Notes under the pieces: model-generated | What the model was told of the DNA's origin: nothing | What the model saw: the letters and a program-made list of their open reading frames with translations, nothing else | Databases searched by the model: none | NCBI RefSeq assembly: GCF_017814945.1 | Contig: NZ_JAGIPX010000008.1 | Span: 151,904-215,903 of the forward strand | Origin: Paraburkholderia sp. LEh10 | GTDB lineage: Bacteria > Pseudomonadota > Gammaproteobacteria > Burkholderiales > Burkholderiaceae | Reading direction: 5' to 3' | DNA length: 64,000 nt | Position numbers and translations under genes: made by a program | In this document: piece by piece, positions 10,534-17,942 of the stretch | How the letters are laid out: every line of letters starts with the position of its first letter | Numbering within the stretch: position 1 is the stretch's first letter

Positions 10534-10935
10534 ATGATGGTGTTCGACGATTTGAGAGATAACGAGTGGGCGCTGGTCGAGGCGTTGTTCTGTGCGGAGC
10601 CGGCACGGAGCGAACGCCGTGGTCGGCCACGCGTCGAAGCTCGCGCGGTAGTCAACGCCGTGTTGTGGGTTTTGTCGACGGGCGAGGGCTGGTCCAAGTT
10701 GCCGGGCCGTTATCCGTCGCCACCGACGTGCCGTCGTCGTTTCGACGAATGGCAGGCCGACGGCACGCTCGCTGAAATAGTCAAGCGGCTCGCGACGAGC
10801 GGCCGTGAAATCTCGTTGCGCGGACGCATCGGCGCGACGGCCGCCAAACCGCCGGCACCGCCGAGCCGCGACCGTCTGCGCGGCGCGTTCTGGACCAATC
10901 CGGAATCCTGGCGCGCGCCAGTCAAGATGGCTTGA
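10534..10935 (+). CDS. Orphan IS5-type transposase N-terminal domain protein (DUF4096-like)
   Basis: The first ~90 residues match the helix-turn-helix-like N-terminal domain of IS5-group transposases: LRDNEWALVEALF, RRGRPRVEARAVVNAVLWVLSTGEGW, LPGRYPSPPTCRRRFDEW. The DDE catalytic domain is absent. Instead the protein ends after ~40 further residues rich in Arg/Ala/Pro and stops at residue 133. It has a good RBS (GAGGTG, 7 nt before ATGATG), no flanking terminal inverted repeats that I can see, and neighbours on both sides that look native. Either a transposase relic or, more interestingly, a domesticated DNA-binding protein. Confidence 0.75.
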   Translation: MMVFDDLRDNEWALVEALFCAEPARSERRGRPRVEARAVVNAVLWVLSTGEGWSKLPGRYPSPPTCRRRFDEWQADGTLAEIVKRLATSGREISLRGRIGATAAKPPAPPSRDRLRGAFWTNPESWRAPVKMA

Positions 10936-11407
10936 CGCTACGCAGTCCATGCCACCGGGCGCCTCGCGGCGCCCGGTGCGTTTTCGAGCCTGCCTGCCGG
11001 ATTGCGCCTGAGCGCGGCCGCTTTCGTTTGCTCCCTTGCGTCCGATTTCGCGTCGTCCCTCGTCCCGTGCGGGGTGCGACGGGTTCGTTTCTGCGATCCG
11101 TTCATCGGTCGCGGCGGGCGTTGTTGCCGCTCCCTACGCTGTAACAGGCCGAAAAACCTGGGCGAATTCGCGTGTCGCGTTTTCGTGCCTTTTCGCCGGA
11201 TCGCGGCATCGCTGGACCGGCCTGCCTATGCCGGCGTACAGACATGCCCCGCCCTCCCCATCAAGCAGTCCGCGCCCGTTTGGCCACCCGCCTCCCGTGA
11301 CGGCGCGAAACATCCATTTACTTTTATTTACAGCACCCTTTCGCAGCGCGGCATACCGTACAGATATGCCAACAAGCCCGCCCCGACCGGCATGTCGGGA
11401 GTCGATC
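10936..11407. other. Intergenic region, no gene recognised
   Basis: 472 bp. Several frames are open but look like GC-rich chance ORFs. The last 100 bp is AT-richer (cattTACTTTTATTTACAGC region) and probably carries the promoter of the small exported protein at 11408. Confidence 0.4.
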
Positions 11408-11677
11408 ATGAGGCCAATGTCTCTGCGTATCTGCGGCATGGTCGTTTCGCTGCTTGCCGCGACGGTATACGCACAGCAACGTCCGCAGGGCTGGAACTGG
11501 CGGCCCGAGCAGCCGGCCACCATACAGGCCTGGCAGCAGGCCGAAGCGCGTAATCAGAACTTCACGCCGCCGACCCCGCGCGGCGATCTGCGCGGCGATA
11601 TCGCCAGCAACGTCCGCGCACGCCCAGAAAGTCCGCGGGAAGACGCCGCGCAGCGGCGCGCGCCGGGCGCTCAGTGA
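11408..11677 (+). CDS. Small exported protein of unknown function
   Basis: 89 residues. The N-terminus (MRPMSLRICGMVVSLLAATVYA) is a Sec signal peptide with a likely cleavage after VYA, leaving a mature ~67-residue protein rich in Gln, Arg, Pro and Ala, starting QQRPQGWNWRPEQPAT. Start chosen at the ATG of 11408 because GGGAG lies 7 nt upstream and the signal peptide begins there; longer readings add a non-signal segment. No known domain recognised. Probably periplasmic. Confidence 0.7.
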   Translation: MRPMSLRICGMVVSLLAATVYAQQRPQGWNWRPEQPATIQAWQQAEARNQNFTPPTPRGDLRGDIASNVRARPESPREDAAQRRAPGAQ

Positions 11678-11771
11678 CAGGCGGATGACCGCGCCGCAGA
11701 TGCGACGCGAATTGCACGTACATCAAGCGTGGCGCTGCACGCGGCGTGGCGGCGGGCAATGAACATACGCG

Positions 11772-11837
11772 ATGTGGGGAACCACACCGCCGTATCGCAG
11801 TCTCATCAGTGCCATTAGCACAGCGTGGCAGAAGTAA
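11772..11837 (+). CDS. Possible 21-residue peptide directly before a terminator
   Basis: ATG-TGG-GGA... reads 21 codons (starting MWGTTPPYRS and ending ISTAWQK) to TAA, nine bases before a strong intrinsic terminator. No clear ribosome-binding site. An overlapping ORF in another frame (ATG at 11760) is equally short. It may be a leader peptide, a small RNA end or chance. Confidence 0.25.
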   Translation: MWGTTPPYRSLISAISTAWQK

Positions 11838-11846
11838 TTCCGGTAT

Positions 11847-11876
11847 GCCCGTATCCTCGCGATACGGGCTTTTTTT
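11847..11876 (+). terminator. Rho-independent terminator
   Basis: Stem GCCCGTATC, loop CTCGC region, stem GATACGGGC, then seven T residues. Reads on the plus strand; it may terminate the exported-protein transcript from 11408 or a small RNA. Confidence 0.85.
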
Positions 11877-12053
11877 CGTCCGCAATTTGCCCGGATGCCC
11901 GGCCGATGAGAGAAGCCGCGTGATCTTGCGCGGAATAAAGAAGTTGTAAAAACCCAGAAAACGCGGCGACACGGCCTCGACGCGCCTCGCATGACGCGTT
12001 TCCCGCGCGCAGCACTGTTCTGGTGAGCGCGCGTCCCGCCGACGGACCGTCGT

Positions 12054-12368
12054 CTAGACGGCCGCTGCCCTCTCTCCGGCGACCGCGCCGGCAAAAACGT
12101 AGTTGCGCATGCGCCGAGCATCCCAATCGAGCGAACGCTCGTCGCGCGCAAGCCGCGCAAATTCGGAGCGGCCACGTTCGGTCAGCACCGCGATGTCCAC
12201 AGGAGCGTGGAAACCGGGCGCGGGAGCGACCGTCCGTTGACGAACGGTGTCCATCATGCCAAGCGAACGCAGATATTCAAAAACGCCTGGGCGCTTGGCC
12301 CACGGCACCTGACGGTATTGCGCCCGTCGCAGCGCCTCAAGTACTGCTTCGTTGGAATAAGTTGTCAT
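12054..12368 (-). CDS. Conserved-looking small protein, possibly winged-helix
   Basis: 104 residues: MTTYSNEAVLEALRRAQYRQ opens a helical segment, and VPWAKRPGVFEYLRSLGMMDT to DIAVLTERGRSEFARLARDE resembles a compact winged-helix arrangement, but I cannot assign a family. Cytosolic, no signal or membrane segment. AGAAAGAAG lies about 5-13 nt upstream of the ATG. Divergent from the YdcF-like gene; the 251-bp gap contains the perfect inverted repeat GCGTGTC-GGTT-GACACGC at 12420-12437. Confidence 0.65.
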   Translation of the reverse strand: MTTYSNEAVLEALRRAQYRQVPWAKRPGVFEYLRSLGMMDTVRQRTVAPAPGFHAPVDIAVLTERGRSEFARLARDERSLDWDARRMRNYVFAGAVAGERAAAV

Positions 12369-12619
12369 CTCACTTCTTTCTTAAAGTGCAGCCATGACTT
12401 CTTTGTTCGCGACACAATGGCGTGTCGGTTGACACGCGCACCGCGGGTGGCCGGAGATTTCCCCCGTTTGTCCGCGATGACTGGCATTGGCCGCCGTTTA
12501 TTTCGGCCCCCGTGTGAACGCTGTGCTAGCGTTCTGCTCCAACCGGCGGCGATGCGACCGTGACGGTGCGATGATCCGCCAGCTGGAATGTCCGAATACC
12601 ATACGTTACCCCAATAAAA

Positions 12620-13351
12620 TTGATTCTCTTCACTTTATTGCTGCTTTTTTTTGCAGCTTTCGTGCTGCTGCGCAGCGCCCGAACGCTTATCGGCGTAACG
12701 GCAATTGCGCTCTTCTGGGCGCTCGCCGCCGGCTGGCTGGCCCAGCCGCTGCTCGATCTCGCCCAGCGCGGCGCGCCGGCCAGCGGCACGACGGTTGCTC
12801 CGGCAACGTTCGCCTCACGTACGGCGATCGTGATGCTCGGTTCGGGCACCAACCACAACCGCGCAGGGCAGCTCGTTCCGCCGCGCGACGCGCTCGCCCG
12901 CATCGCCAAGAGCGCCGAGGTCTACGCGCGCTGCAAGCAGGTCAGCCCGGTGTGTCACGTGATCATCAGCGGCGGCAATCCGCAGGAGCACGAGTCGACA
13001 GAAGCCGACCTCTACCTGCCCTATCTGCTGCGCGAACAGGTGCCACGCAACGACGTCATCCTCGAAAACCGCAGCCTGAGCACCTACGAGAACGCACGCA
13101 ACGTTGCTGCCATTGTGCCGGACGCATATTACGGTTCGTTGATCCTCATCACTTCCGCGTATCAGATGCCGCGGGCGCTGCTCAACTTCCACCGGTTCGG
13201 GATGAAGCCGCTGCCCGTCGTGTCGAACACGCGCCACGCGAGACGCGGCCTGCTGCCGCGCGCCGAGAATCTGTTCGATGCAGAAATCGCGCTGCACGAA
13301 CTGATCGGCATTGCGCAGTTCCATGTCTACCGGCAGATCGGCTGGTTCTGA
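12620..13351 (+). CDS. YdcF/ElyC-like (DUF218) membrane-anchored protein
   Basis: 243 residues with two N-terminal membrane segments (about 1-18 and 22-45) followed by a DUF218 domain. Recognisable features: TAIVMLGSGTNHN near residue 70, HVIISGGNPQEHESTEA, LENRSLSTYENARNV, ILITSAYQMPRALLNF and a C-terminal ELIGIAQFHVY. Family members act at the cell envelope (ElyC in peptidoglycan maintenance, SanA in envelope barrier) but the biochemical role is mostly unclear. Start is TTG at 12620 with no obvious Shine-Dalgarno. Monocistronic by position. Confidence 0.8.
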   Translation: MILFTLLLLFFAAFVLLRSARTLIGVTAIALFWALAAGWLAQPLLDLAQRGAPASGTTVAPATFASRTAIVMLGSGTNHNRAGQLVPPRDALARIAKSAEVYARCKQVSPVCHVIISGGNPQEHESTEADLYLPYLLREQVPRNDVILENRSLSTYENARNVAAIVPDAYYGSLILITSAYQMPRALLNFHRFGMKPLPVVSNTRHARRGLLPRAENLFDAEIALHELIGIAQFHVYRQIGWF

Positions 13352-13536
13352 TGCCCGGGCGCTGACGTGAGAGTTGCTTAGTTGTCCCGATGGAATGGGC
13401 AAACGGGATCGCAAGCGCGTGCGGCGCTGTCAGCGGGAAAATATGACTTGTCGCGACACACCCGCTGAAGCGAAGCACAATACATTGGATGCGCAATGGC
13501 TTCACCCGGGCCGGAATCGTCGCGGCCGCGCGTGAT

Positions 13537-13570
13537 GTAACCAAACGTAACCATATGTGAATTCTGTTAC
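13537..13570 (+). promoter_or_regulatory. Tandem GTAAC repeats upstream of a small exported protein
   Basis: GTAAC at 13537-13541 and 13547-13551 (10-bp spacing, same helical face), plus an inverted GTTAC at 13566-13570. Ten-bp-spaced direct repeats are typical of OmpR/PhoB-family response-regulator sites. A TAGAAT -10-like element follows at about 13600. The 13352-13668 gap otherwise holds nothing recognised. Confidence 0.4.
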
Positions 13571-13668
13571 AGAACGCGCGTTGGACCAAACATTGCTGGC
13601 TAGAATGCACTGTCGTTCCACTGGACAGGCCATACTCGGGTCCACAACCACTCTCTACGGAGGTAGCG

Positions 13669-13905
13669 ATGAAGAAAGTGTCCCTGGCAATCCTGGTTTC
13701 CCTCTCGGCGCTGACGGGCGCGGCTTACGCGCAGCAGGATCAAGGCATCACGATGAGCACTGACCCGGCAAAGGCCGCCGACGTCGAACAGCGCGCGCAA
13801 GATTTACAGGCGAAGCAACAGGCGATGGAAAGCGCGCCGCCTGCGCCGATGAAGCATCACAAGGGTTCGATGCATCACAAGAAGCCCGCTGAGCCGACGC
13901 AGTAA
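13669..13905 (+). CDS. Small exported His/Lys-rich-tailed protein
   Basis: 78 residues: signal peptide MKKVSLAILVSLSALTGAAYA with probable cleavage before QQDQG, then a helical Asp/Glu/Gln/Ala stretch (DPAKAADVEQRAQDLQAKQQ) and a His/Lys-rich tail (MKHHKGSMHHKKPAEPTQ). The tail has two His-His pairs plus Met residues, which could bind metal (inference). Strong ribosome-binding site (GGAGG, 7 nt from ATG). Probably periplasmic. Confidence 0.8.
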   Translation: MKKVSLAILVSLSALTGAAYAQQDQGITMSTDPAKAADVEQRAQDLQAKQQAMESAPPAPMKHHKGSMHHKKPAEPTQ

Positions 13906-14029
13906 GCCGCATCGAAAACAGGTCCGCCGCGCGGCGCGCCGGCTACGCGCTGCAACGGCGCGCTCTCGCGTGCCCTTGTGGTCAAGTCAACGATAGCCCC
14001 TCCGGCCGCGCGAAGCCGGGCAAACGAAA

Positions 14030-14062
14030 AGCCGAACCGTTCAGCACGGCTTCGGCTTTTTT
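14030..14062 (+). terminator. Rho-independent terminator
   Basis: Stem AGCCGAA-CCG paired with CGG-TTCGGCT (with a small internal bulge), followed by a run of T residues; it lies about 125 nt after the small exported protein gene. A-rich sequence on the other side means it might also work on the minus strand. Confidence 0.75.
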
Positions 14063-14191
14063 ATTGCGCTGGCGGGCACGCATGGAGCTTGCCGCTACGC
14101 GCGTGCGTCGCCGGCTACGCGCCGACGGTATGCTAAAGTCGCGCACCGACGAATCCACCCAACCCGTGCGCACTCAGGTGCGGAGGACAGA

Positions 14192-14449
14192 ATGAGCAAC
14201 ATCCAACTGGACATCGAATGGACCGAGGCAGCATCCCGAAAGATCGAAAAACTGATGCCGCGCGGCAATCAGGACGCGTTCCTCGCGCTGCCGCCCGTGG
14301 AATGTCTGCCGATGGAAGGCGACGTGCTGTTTCTCGGACCGGCCGGCAAGCAGGAGCCGTTCATCGTCGCCGAGCGCCAGTACCACCACGATGGCGACGC
14401 CGACTGGACCATCATCCTGATCCTCGACGTGCCGCACTCGACGCATTGA
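14192..14449 (+). CDS. Small conserved-looking hypothetical protein
   Basis: 85 residues, acidic: MSNIQLDIEWTEAASRKIEK, then FLALPPVECLPMEGDVLFLGP and a C-terminal WTIILILDVPH strand. No membrane segment or signal peptide; looks like a small beta-rich cytosolic protein. GGAGG lies 5 nt from the ATG. No family recognised. Confidence 0.75.
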   Translation: MSNIQLDIEWTEAASRKIEKLMPRGNQDAFLALPPVECLPMEGDVLFLGPAGKQEPFIVAERQYHHDGDADWTIILILDVPHSTH

Positions 14450-14486
14450 CCGCGTGATATTCAACCGCCTTCAGCAAACCAGCTTG

Positions 14487-14558
14487 GCGCAAGCCGCCCA
14501 GGCACCCGCCCGCACACGGCGCAAGCCGCCCAGGCACCCGCCCGCACACGGCGCAAGC
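14487..14558. repeat. Tandem duplication of a 32-bp unit
   Basis: Two identical 32-bp copies (14487-14518 and 14519-14550) starting GCGCAAGCCGCCC, plus the first 8 bases of a third copy. It lies between a stop codon and the convergent ABM gene. Confidence 0.95.
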
Positions 14559-14681
14559 AGACAACCTGAAGCGCGAAAACATTACGAAGGACCCGCTGCG
14601 CCCGGTTCCGGCCGTCGCGCCGCCGGGCTTTTACCTTTCCGTTTGCCGCGCCGCTTCAAGGCCATCGAAGTCCTCGAAGCT

Positions 14682-14972
14682 TCACGCGATCTTCGACACG
14701 ATGCGAAGCTCCGCATACTCGATCCAATCCGCGGACGCCTTCTTGTACGCCTCGATATGCGCGGACTTCGCGTGCGCGGCCAGCGCCTCTTCGCTTTCCC
14801 AACGCTCGAAGAACACAAAGCGCCGCGGCTCGCGCAAGTCCCGATGCAGATCGTATTGCAACGCACCGCGCTCCTTGCGCGTCGGCCCGACAATGCCTTC
14901 GAGCGCCGCGCGTAATTGCTCCTCATGCCCCGGCTTTGCCACCGAGATCGCCACCACCGCGATTTCCGACAT
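14682..14972 (-). CDS. Antibiotic biosynthesis monooxygenase (ABM) family protein, putative quinol monooxygenase
   Basis: 96 residues, the usual single ABM domain length: IAVVAISVAKPGHEEQLRAAL, then RKERGALQYDLHRDLREPRRFVFFERWES and an AHAKSAHIEAY segment with the typical His. Proteins of this ferredoxin-like dimeric fold include YgiN-type quinol monooxygenases; the substrate here is not predictable. ATG at 14972 with AGTGGAG just upstream on the minus strand. Confidence 0.88.
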   Translation of the reverse strand: MSEIAVVAISVAKPGHEEQLRAALEGIVGPTRKERGALQYDLHRDLREPRRFVFFERWESEEALAAHAKSAHIEAYKKASADWIEYAELRIVSKIA

Positions 14973-15287
14973 GCTTCACTCCACTTTTGCGAAAACAACA
15001 GCATAGCGCCACAGGCACAAACAAACCGGCAATCGACGCCAATATCAAGTCATCGGTGCGCAGAGTGATGTACCCGTTTGTGATTACCCGAACATTCACG
15101 GTGCATATGAACTGCTAGACTGATCTGGACGAACTGAGCTGCACAACTGAGCGGAGTCGCGCGCGAACGGCATCAATCTGATCGCCTTCGGGCCCCGCCT
15201 CCAATGCGCCGATGTTGCGCATGCCTGCCGCCGGCATGTCGCTGCTTCCGGGCGAGCGCCTCACGCTGCATAGGACAATCTGCCGTC

Positions 15288-16562
15288 ATGCCAAACGTCG
15301 ACGATACGACGCTCGCTGGCCTTCTGCAGCATATGGTGCAGGAAGAGGCCGGATGGGCCGCGCCGTGGCGAACCATTACATTGCGCAGCGTCTTCCAGCC
15401 GGTCGTCTCGGTGACGCATCAGCGTGTGGTCGGCTATGAAGCGCTGTTGCGCGCCTTCGATCCCGTGGGCCATCCGATCTCGCCCGCCGTGCTCTTTTCG
15501 GGTACCCGCTCGACGGCCGATGCGCGTGCGCTCGACCGGCTCGCGCGCTGCCTGCATGTGGCGAACTTCATGTCGCAAGGCATCGATACGGGATGGCTGT
15601 TCCTGAACACACGTCCGCAGGTATTCGAAACGGGATGGCCGCAGCGCCCGTTCATCGATGAACTGTCAGAGCATTTCGGACTACCGCAGGAACGCATCGT
15701 GATCGAAGTACTGGAGCAACCGGCCGACGACGAATCCGCCGTCGCCAGCATGCTCGCCGCATCGCAGCCACGCGAGTTTCTGATCGCAATCGACGACTTC
15801 GGCACCGGCTTCTCGAACTTCGATCGCGTGTGGCGCTTCAGGCCTGACATCGTCAAGCTCGACCGCTCGCTCGTCGCGCGCGCGGGCCGCCAGGACAACG
15901 ACAATTCGCTGATCGGCCATCTGATCAACATGCTGCATCAGTCGGGCACCCTGGTGCTGGCCGAAGGCGTCGAAACGCAAGACGAACTGATGACGCTGAT
16001 GCAGGCCGACGTCGACTTCGTCCAGGGCTACTGGTTTGGACAGCCGAAAGCGTCGATGCAGGCCGCTAGCGCGCGCGTGCCCGAACTGATCGAGCAGATG
16101 TGGGAGCGCTTCGCCAATTACGAGCGCACACATTCGCGCTATCAGCGGCCGGGCTTCGAGGGCTTTACGGAGGCGGTGCTGGCGGGCGCGAGCCTCTATA
16201 TGGAGACGGGCGGTCTGGAACAGGCCGCGAAGCCCGTGTTCCTGCTGCCCGACGCGCGCCGCGTGTTCGTGCTGAGCGATCGCGGCGAGCAGCTGCAGCC
16301 GTCGATCACGCCGGCGGGCACGCCGCCTCCGCCCGCGCGGCTCGCGCCGCTCTTTCCCGACACGCGCAGCAACTGGTCGCGCCGCGCCTATTTCAAGCAT
16401 GCACTCGCCGCGCCCGGACGCGTCGCGATGATGGGACCGCATTGCTCGTTGATCGATGGCCAGGATTGCTACACGGCTGCCGTGACCGTCGAGCGCGACG
16501 GCACAACGCACGTGTTCTGCGTGGACTTTCTGCCTGAGTTGCGCAACGCGAGCCCGGACTGA
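15288..16562 (+). CDS. EAL-domain cyclic-di-GMP phosphodiesterase with C-terminal sensor-like domain
   Basis: EAL enzymes hydrolyse c-di-GMP to pGpG. All key residues look present: EALLR (51-55), N107 in LNTRP, Glu in VIEVLEQ (140-143), the IDDFGTG Asp pair (169-170), K190, AEGVET with E226, and Q246 in VQGYWFGQP. From about residue 270 the protein continues with a domain resembling the PAS-like YkuI C-terminal domain, suggesting ligand control. 424 residues from the ATG at 15288. An upstream start at 15204 would add a Cys/Arg-rich segment and is less likely. No signal or membrane segment; predicted cytosolic. Catalytic activity is inferred. Confidence 0.88.
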   Translation: MPNVDDTTLAGLLQHMVQEEAGWAAPWRTITLRSVFQPVVSVTHQRVVGYEALLRAFDPVGHPISPAVLFSGTRSTADARALDRLARCLHVANFMSQGIDTGWLFLNTRPQVFETGWPQRPFIDELSEHFGLPQERIVIEVLEQPADDESAVASMLAASQPREFLIAIDDFGTGFSNFDRVWRFRPDIVKLDRSLVARAGRQDNDNSLIGHLINMLHQSGTLVLAEGVETQDELMTLMQADVDFVQGYWFGQPKASMQAASARVPELIEQMWERFANYERTHSRYQRPGFEGFTEAVLAGASLYMETGGLEQAAKPVFLLPDARRVFVLSDRGEQLQPSITPAGTPPPPARLAPLFPDTRSNWSRRAYFKHALAAPGRVAMMGPHCSLIDGQDCYTAAVTVERDGTTHVFCVDFLPELRNASPD

Positions 16563-16691
16563 CGAGGCGGCGGGCCGCGGGATATTGTTCCGCCCGAAGC
16601 CGTGCGGCGCTGATGGAAGCGGCGCCTGCCGCCTGCCTGCAACCTTTCCACCCGTATTCAGGTCGTTTCACGTCCGCGCCCGATCGATCCG

Positions 16692-17099
16692 CTAGTCGTG
16701 CGCGATGCGCCGCCGCCCGGACTTCACGTCGCTGCGCTTCGCCTTGCTTTCGAGCCGGCGCTCTTTCGATGCGCGCGTCGGCCGGGTCGCCACACGCGCC
16801 TTGCGGGTCACGCTGACGCTGTCGATCAGCGCATCGAGCCGCGCAAGCGCCGCCGCGCGGTTCATTTCCTGGGTGCGATACTCCTGCGCCTTGATAATGA
16901 CGACGCCCTCGCGCGTCAGCCGATGATCGTTCATCGCGAGCAGCCGCATTTTCAGCACCTCGGGCAGCGACGACGCGCGCACGTCGAAGCGCAGATGGAT
17001 TGCGCTCGACACCTTGTTGACGTTCTGCCCGCCTGCGCCCTGCGCGCGCACGGCCGTCAATTCGATTTCTTTCGGCGGGATCGGATGGCGTGAAGTCAT
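16692..17099 (-). CDS. arfB: Ribosome rescue factor / peptidyl-tRNA hydrolase ArfB (YaeJ)
   Basis: ArfB frees ribosomes stalled on non-stop mRNA by hydrolysing peptidyl-tRNA. The GGQ motif sits at residues 23-25 in [22 protein letters not shown]. The C-terminus is a highly basic tail ([22 protein letters not shown]) that in the family threads into the empty mRNA channel. 135 residues, close to E. coli YaeJ (140). Start at the ATG of 17099 ([14 protein letters not shown]); the longer reading from 17249 has no homologous look. Unlinked to other translation genes here. Confidence 0.95.
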   Translation of the reverse strand: MTSRHPIPPKEIELTAVRAQGAGGQNVNKVSSAIHLRFDVRASSLPEVLKMRLLAMNDHRLTREGVVIIKAQEYRTQEMNRAAALARLDALIDSVSVTRKARVATRPTRASKERRLESKAKRSDVKSGRRRIAHD

Positions 17100-17272
17100 G
17101 TCAAAGTGTCTGGCGATGAACGGAAAGTGTAACCGCCTATGCTGTATCTCACGGGCAATACGCGGGCTGCCGCGTTTGATGCGGTGCGCTTCGTGCGCTT
17201 CGTGCATTCTGCATTTGCCGTTCCCCGCGGATCTCGCCGATACTGACATCTTTAGCTGATGGGCAAATCATC

Positions 17273-17935
17273 GTGACGAAAGTGCGCCCTGCGCTGGTCC
17301 TCGAACTGGTTGTCAACCTGGTGCTGCCGTGGGTGACGTACCGCCTTGCTCAGCCTTACTGGGGTGAGACGGGCGGACTGCTCGCGTCGGCCGTGCCGCC
17401 CCTCGTGTGGAGCATCGTCGAGCTCGTGCGCTTTCGGCGCGTCGATGCCGTCAGCCTGACGGTGCTGCTCGGCATCGTGCTGTCGATCGGCGCGATGGCG
17501 CTCGGCGGTGACCCGCGCATGCTGCTGTTTCGCGAATCGCTGGCGTCGGGGGCGATCGGCCTGGGGTTCCTGCTGTCGCTGCTGCTGCACCGCCCCGCGA
17601 TCTTCTACCTGACGCGCGCCTTCATGGACCGCGAAATGACGAATGGCGCCGCCCATATCGACATGCTCTGGCGCGAGCGCCCCGCCTTCGCCTATGCGAT
17701 GCGTGTACTGACAGCCACCTGGGGCATCGGCCTGACCAGCGAAACCGCGCTGCGCGGCTGGATGGCGTGGCATTGGCCCGTCGAGCGCGTGCTGGTCGTG
17801 TCGCCGTTCGTCGGCTATGGCGTCTTCGGCGGGCTGATGATCTGGACGCTGTGGTACCGGCGCACGCTGCGCGACCTGTCCGGACACGAGCCGAAATCCG
17901 AAACGCAGCCGCCGCAAGGGACGGCCGCGAACTAG
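17273..17935 (+). CDS. VC0807-like integral membrane protein
   Basis: 220 residues with about six hydrophobic segments: VVNLVLPWVTYRLA, LLASAVPPLVWSIVELV, AVSLTVLLGIVLSIGAMAL, SGAIGLGFLLSLLLHRP, and two after about residue 150. The pattern 'ALVLELVVNLVLPW...RLAQP' resembles the VC0807 family of inner-membrane proteins of unknown function. GTG start at 17273. Convergent with recD, 7 nt between stop codons. Confidence 0.75.
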   Translation: MTKVRPALVLELVVNLVLPWVTYRLAQPYWGETGGLLASAVPPLVWSIVELVRFRRVDAVSLTVLLGIVLSIGAMALGGDPRMLLFRESLASGAIGLGFLLSLLLHRPAIFYLTRAFMDREMTNGAAHIDMLWRERPAFAYAMRVLTATWGIGLTSETALRGWMAWHWPVERVLVVSPFVGYGVFGGLMIWTLWYRRTLRDLSGHEPKSETQPPQGTAAN

Positions 17936-17942
17936 CACGCCG

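Noticed and set aside
10534..10935. Complete insertion sequence
   Set aside because: No catalytic DDE domain and no visible terminal inverted repeats or target duplication.
14487..14558. Repeat considered as a CRISPR array
   Set aside because: Only two contiguous copies with no spacers; a simple tandem duplication.
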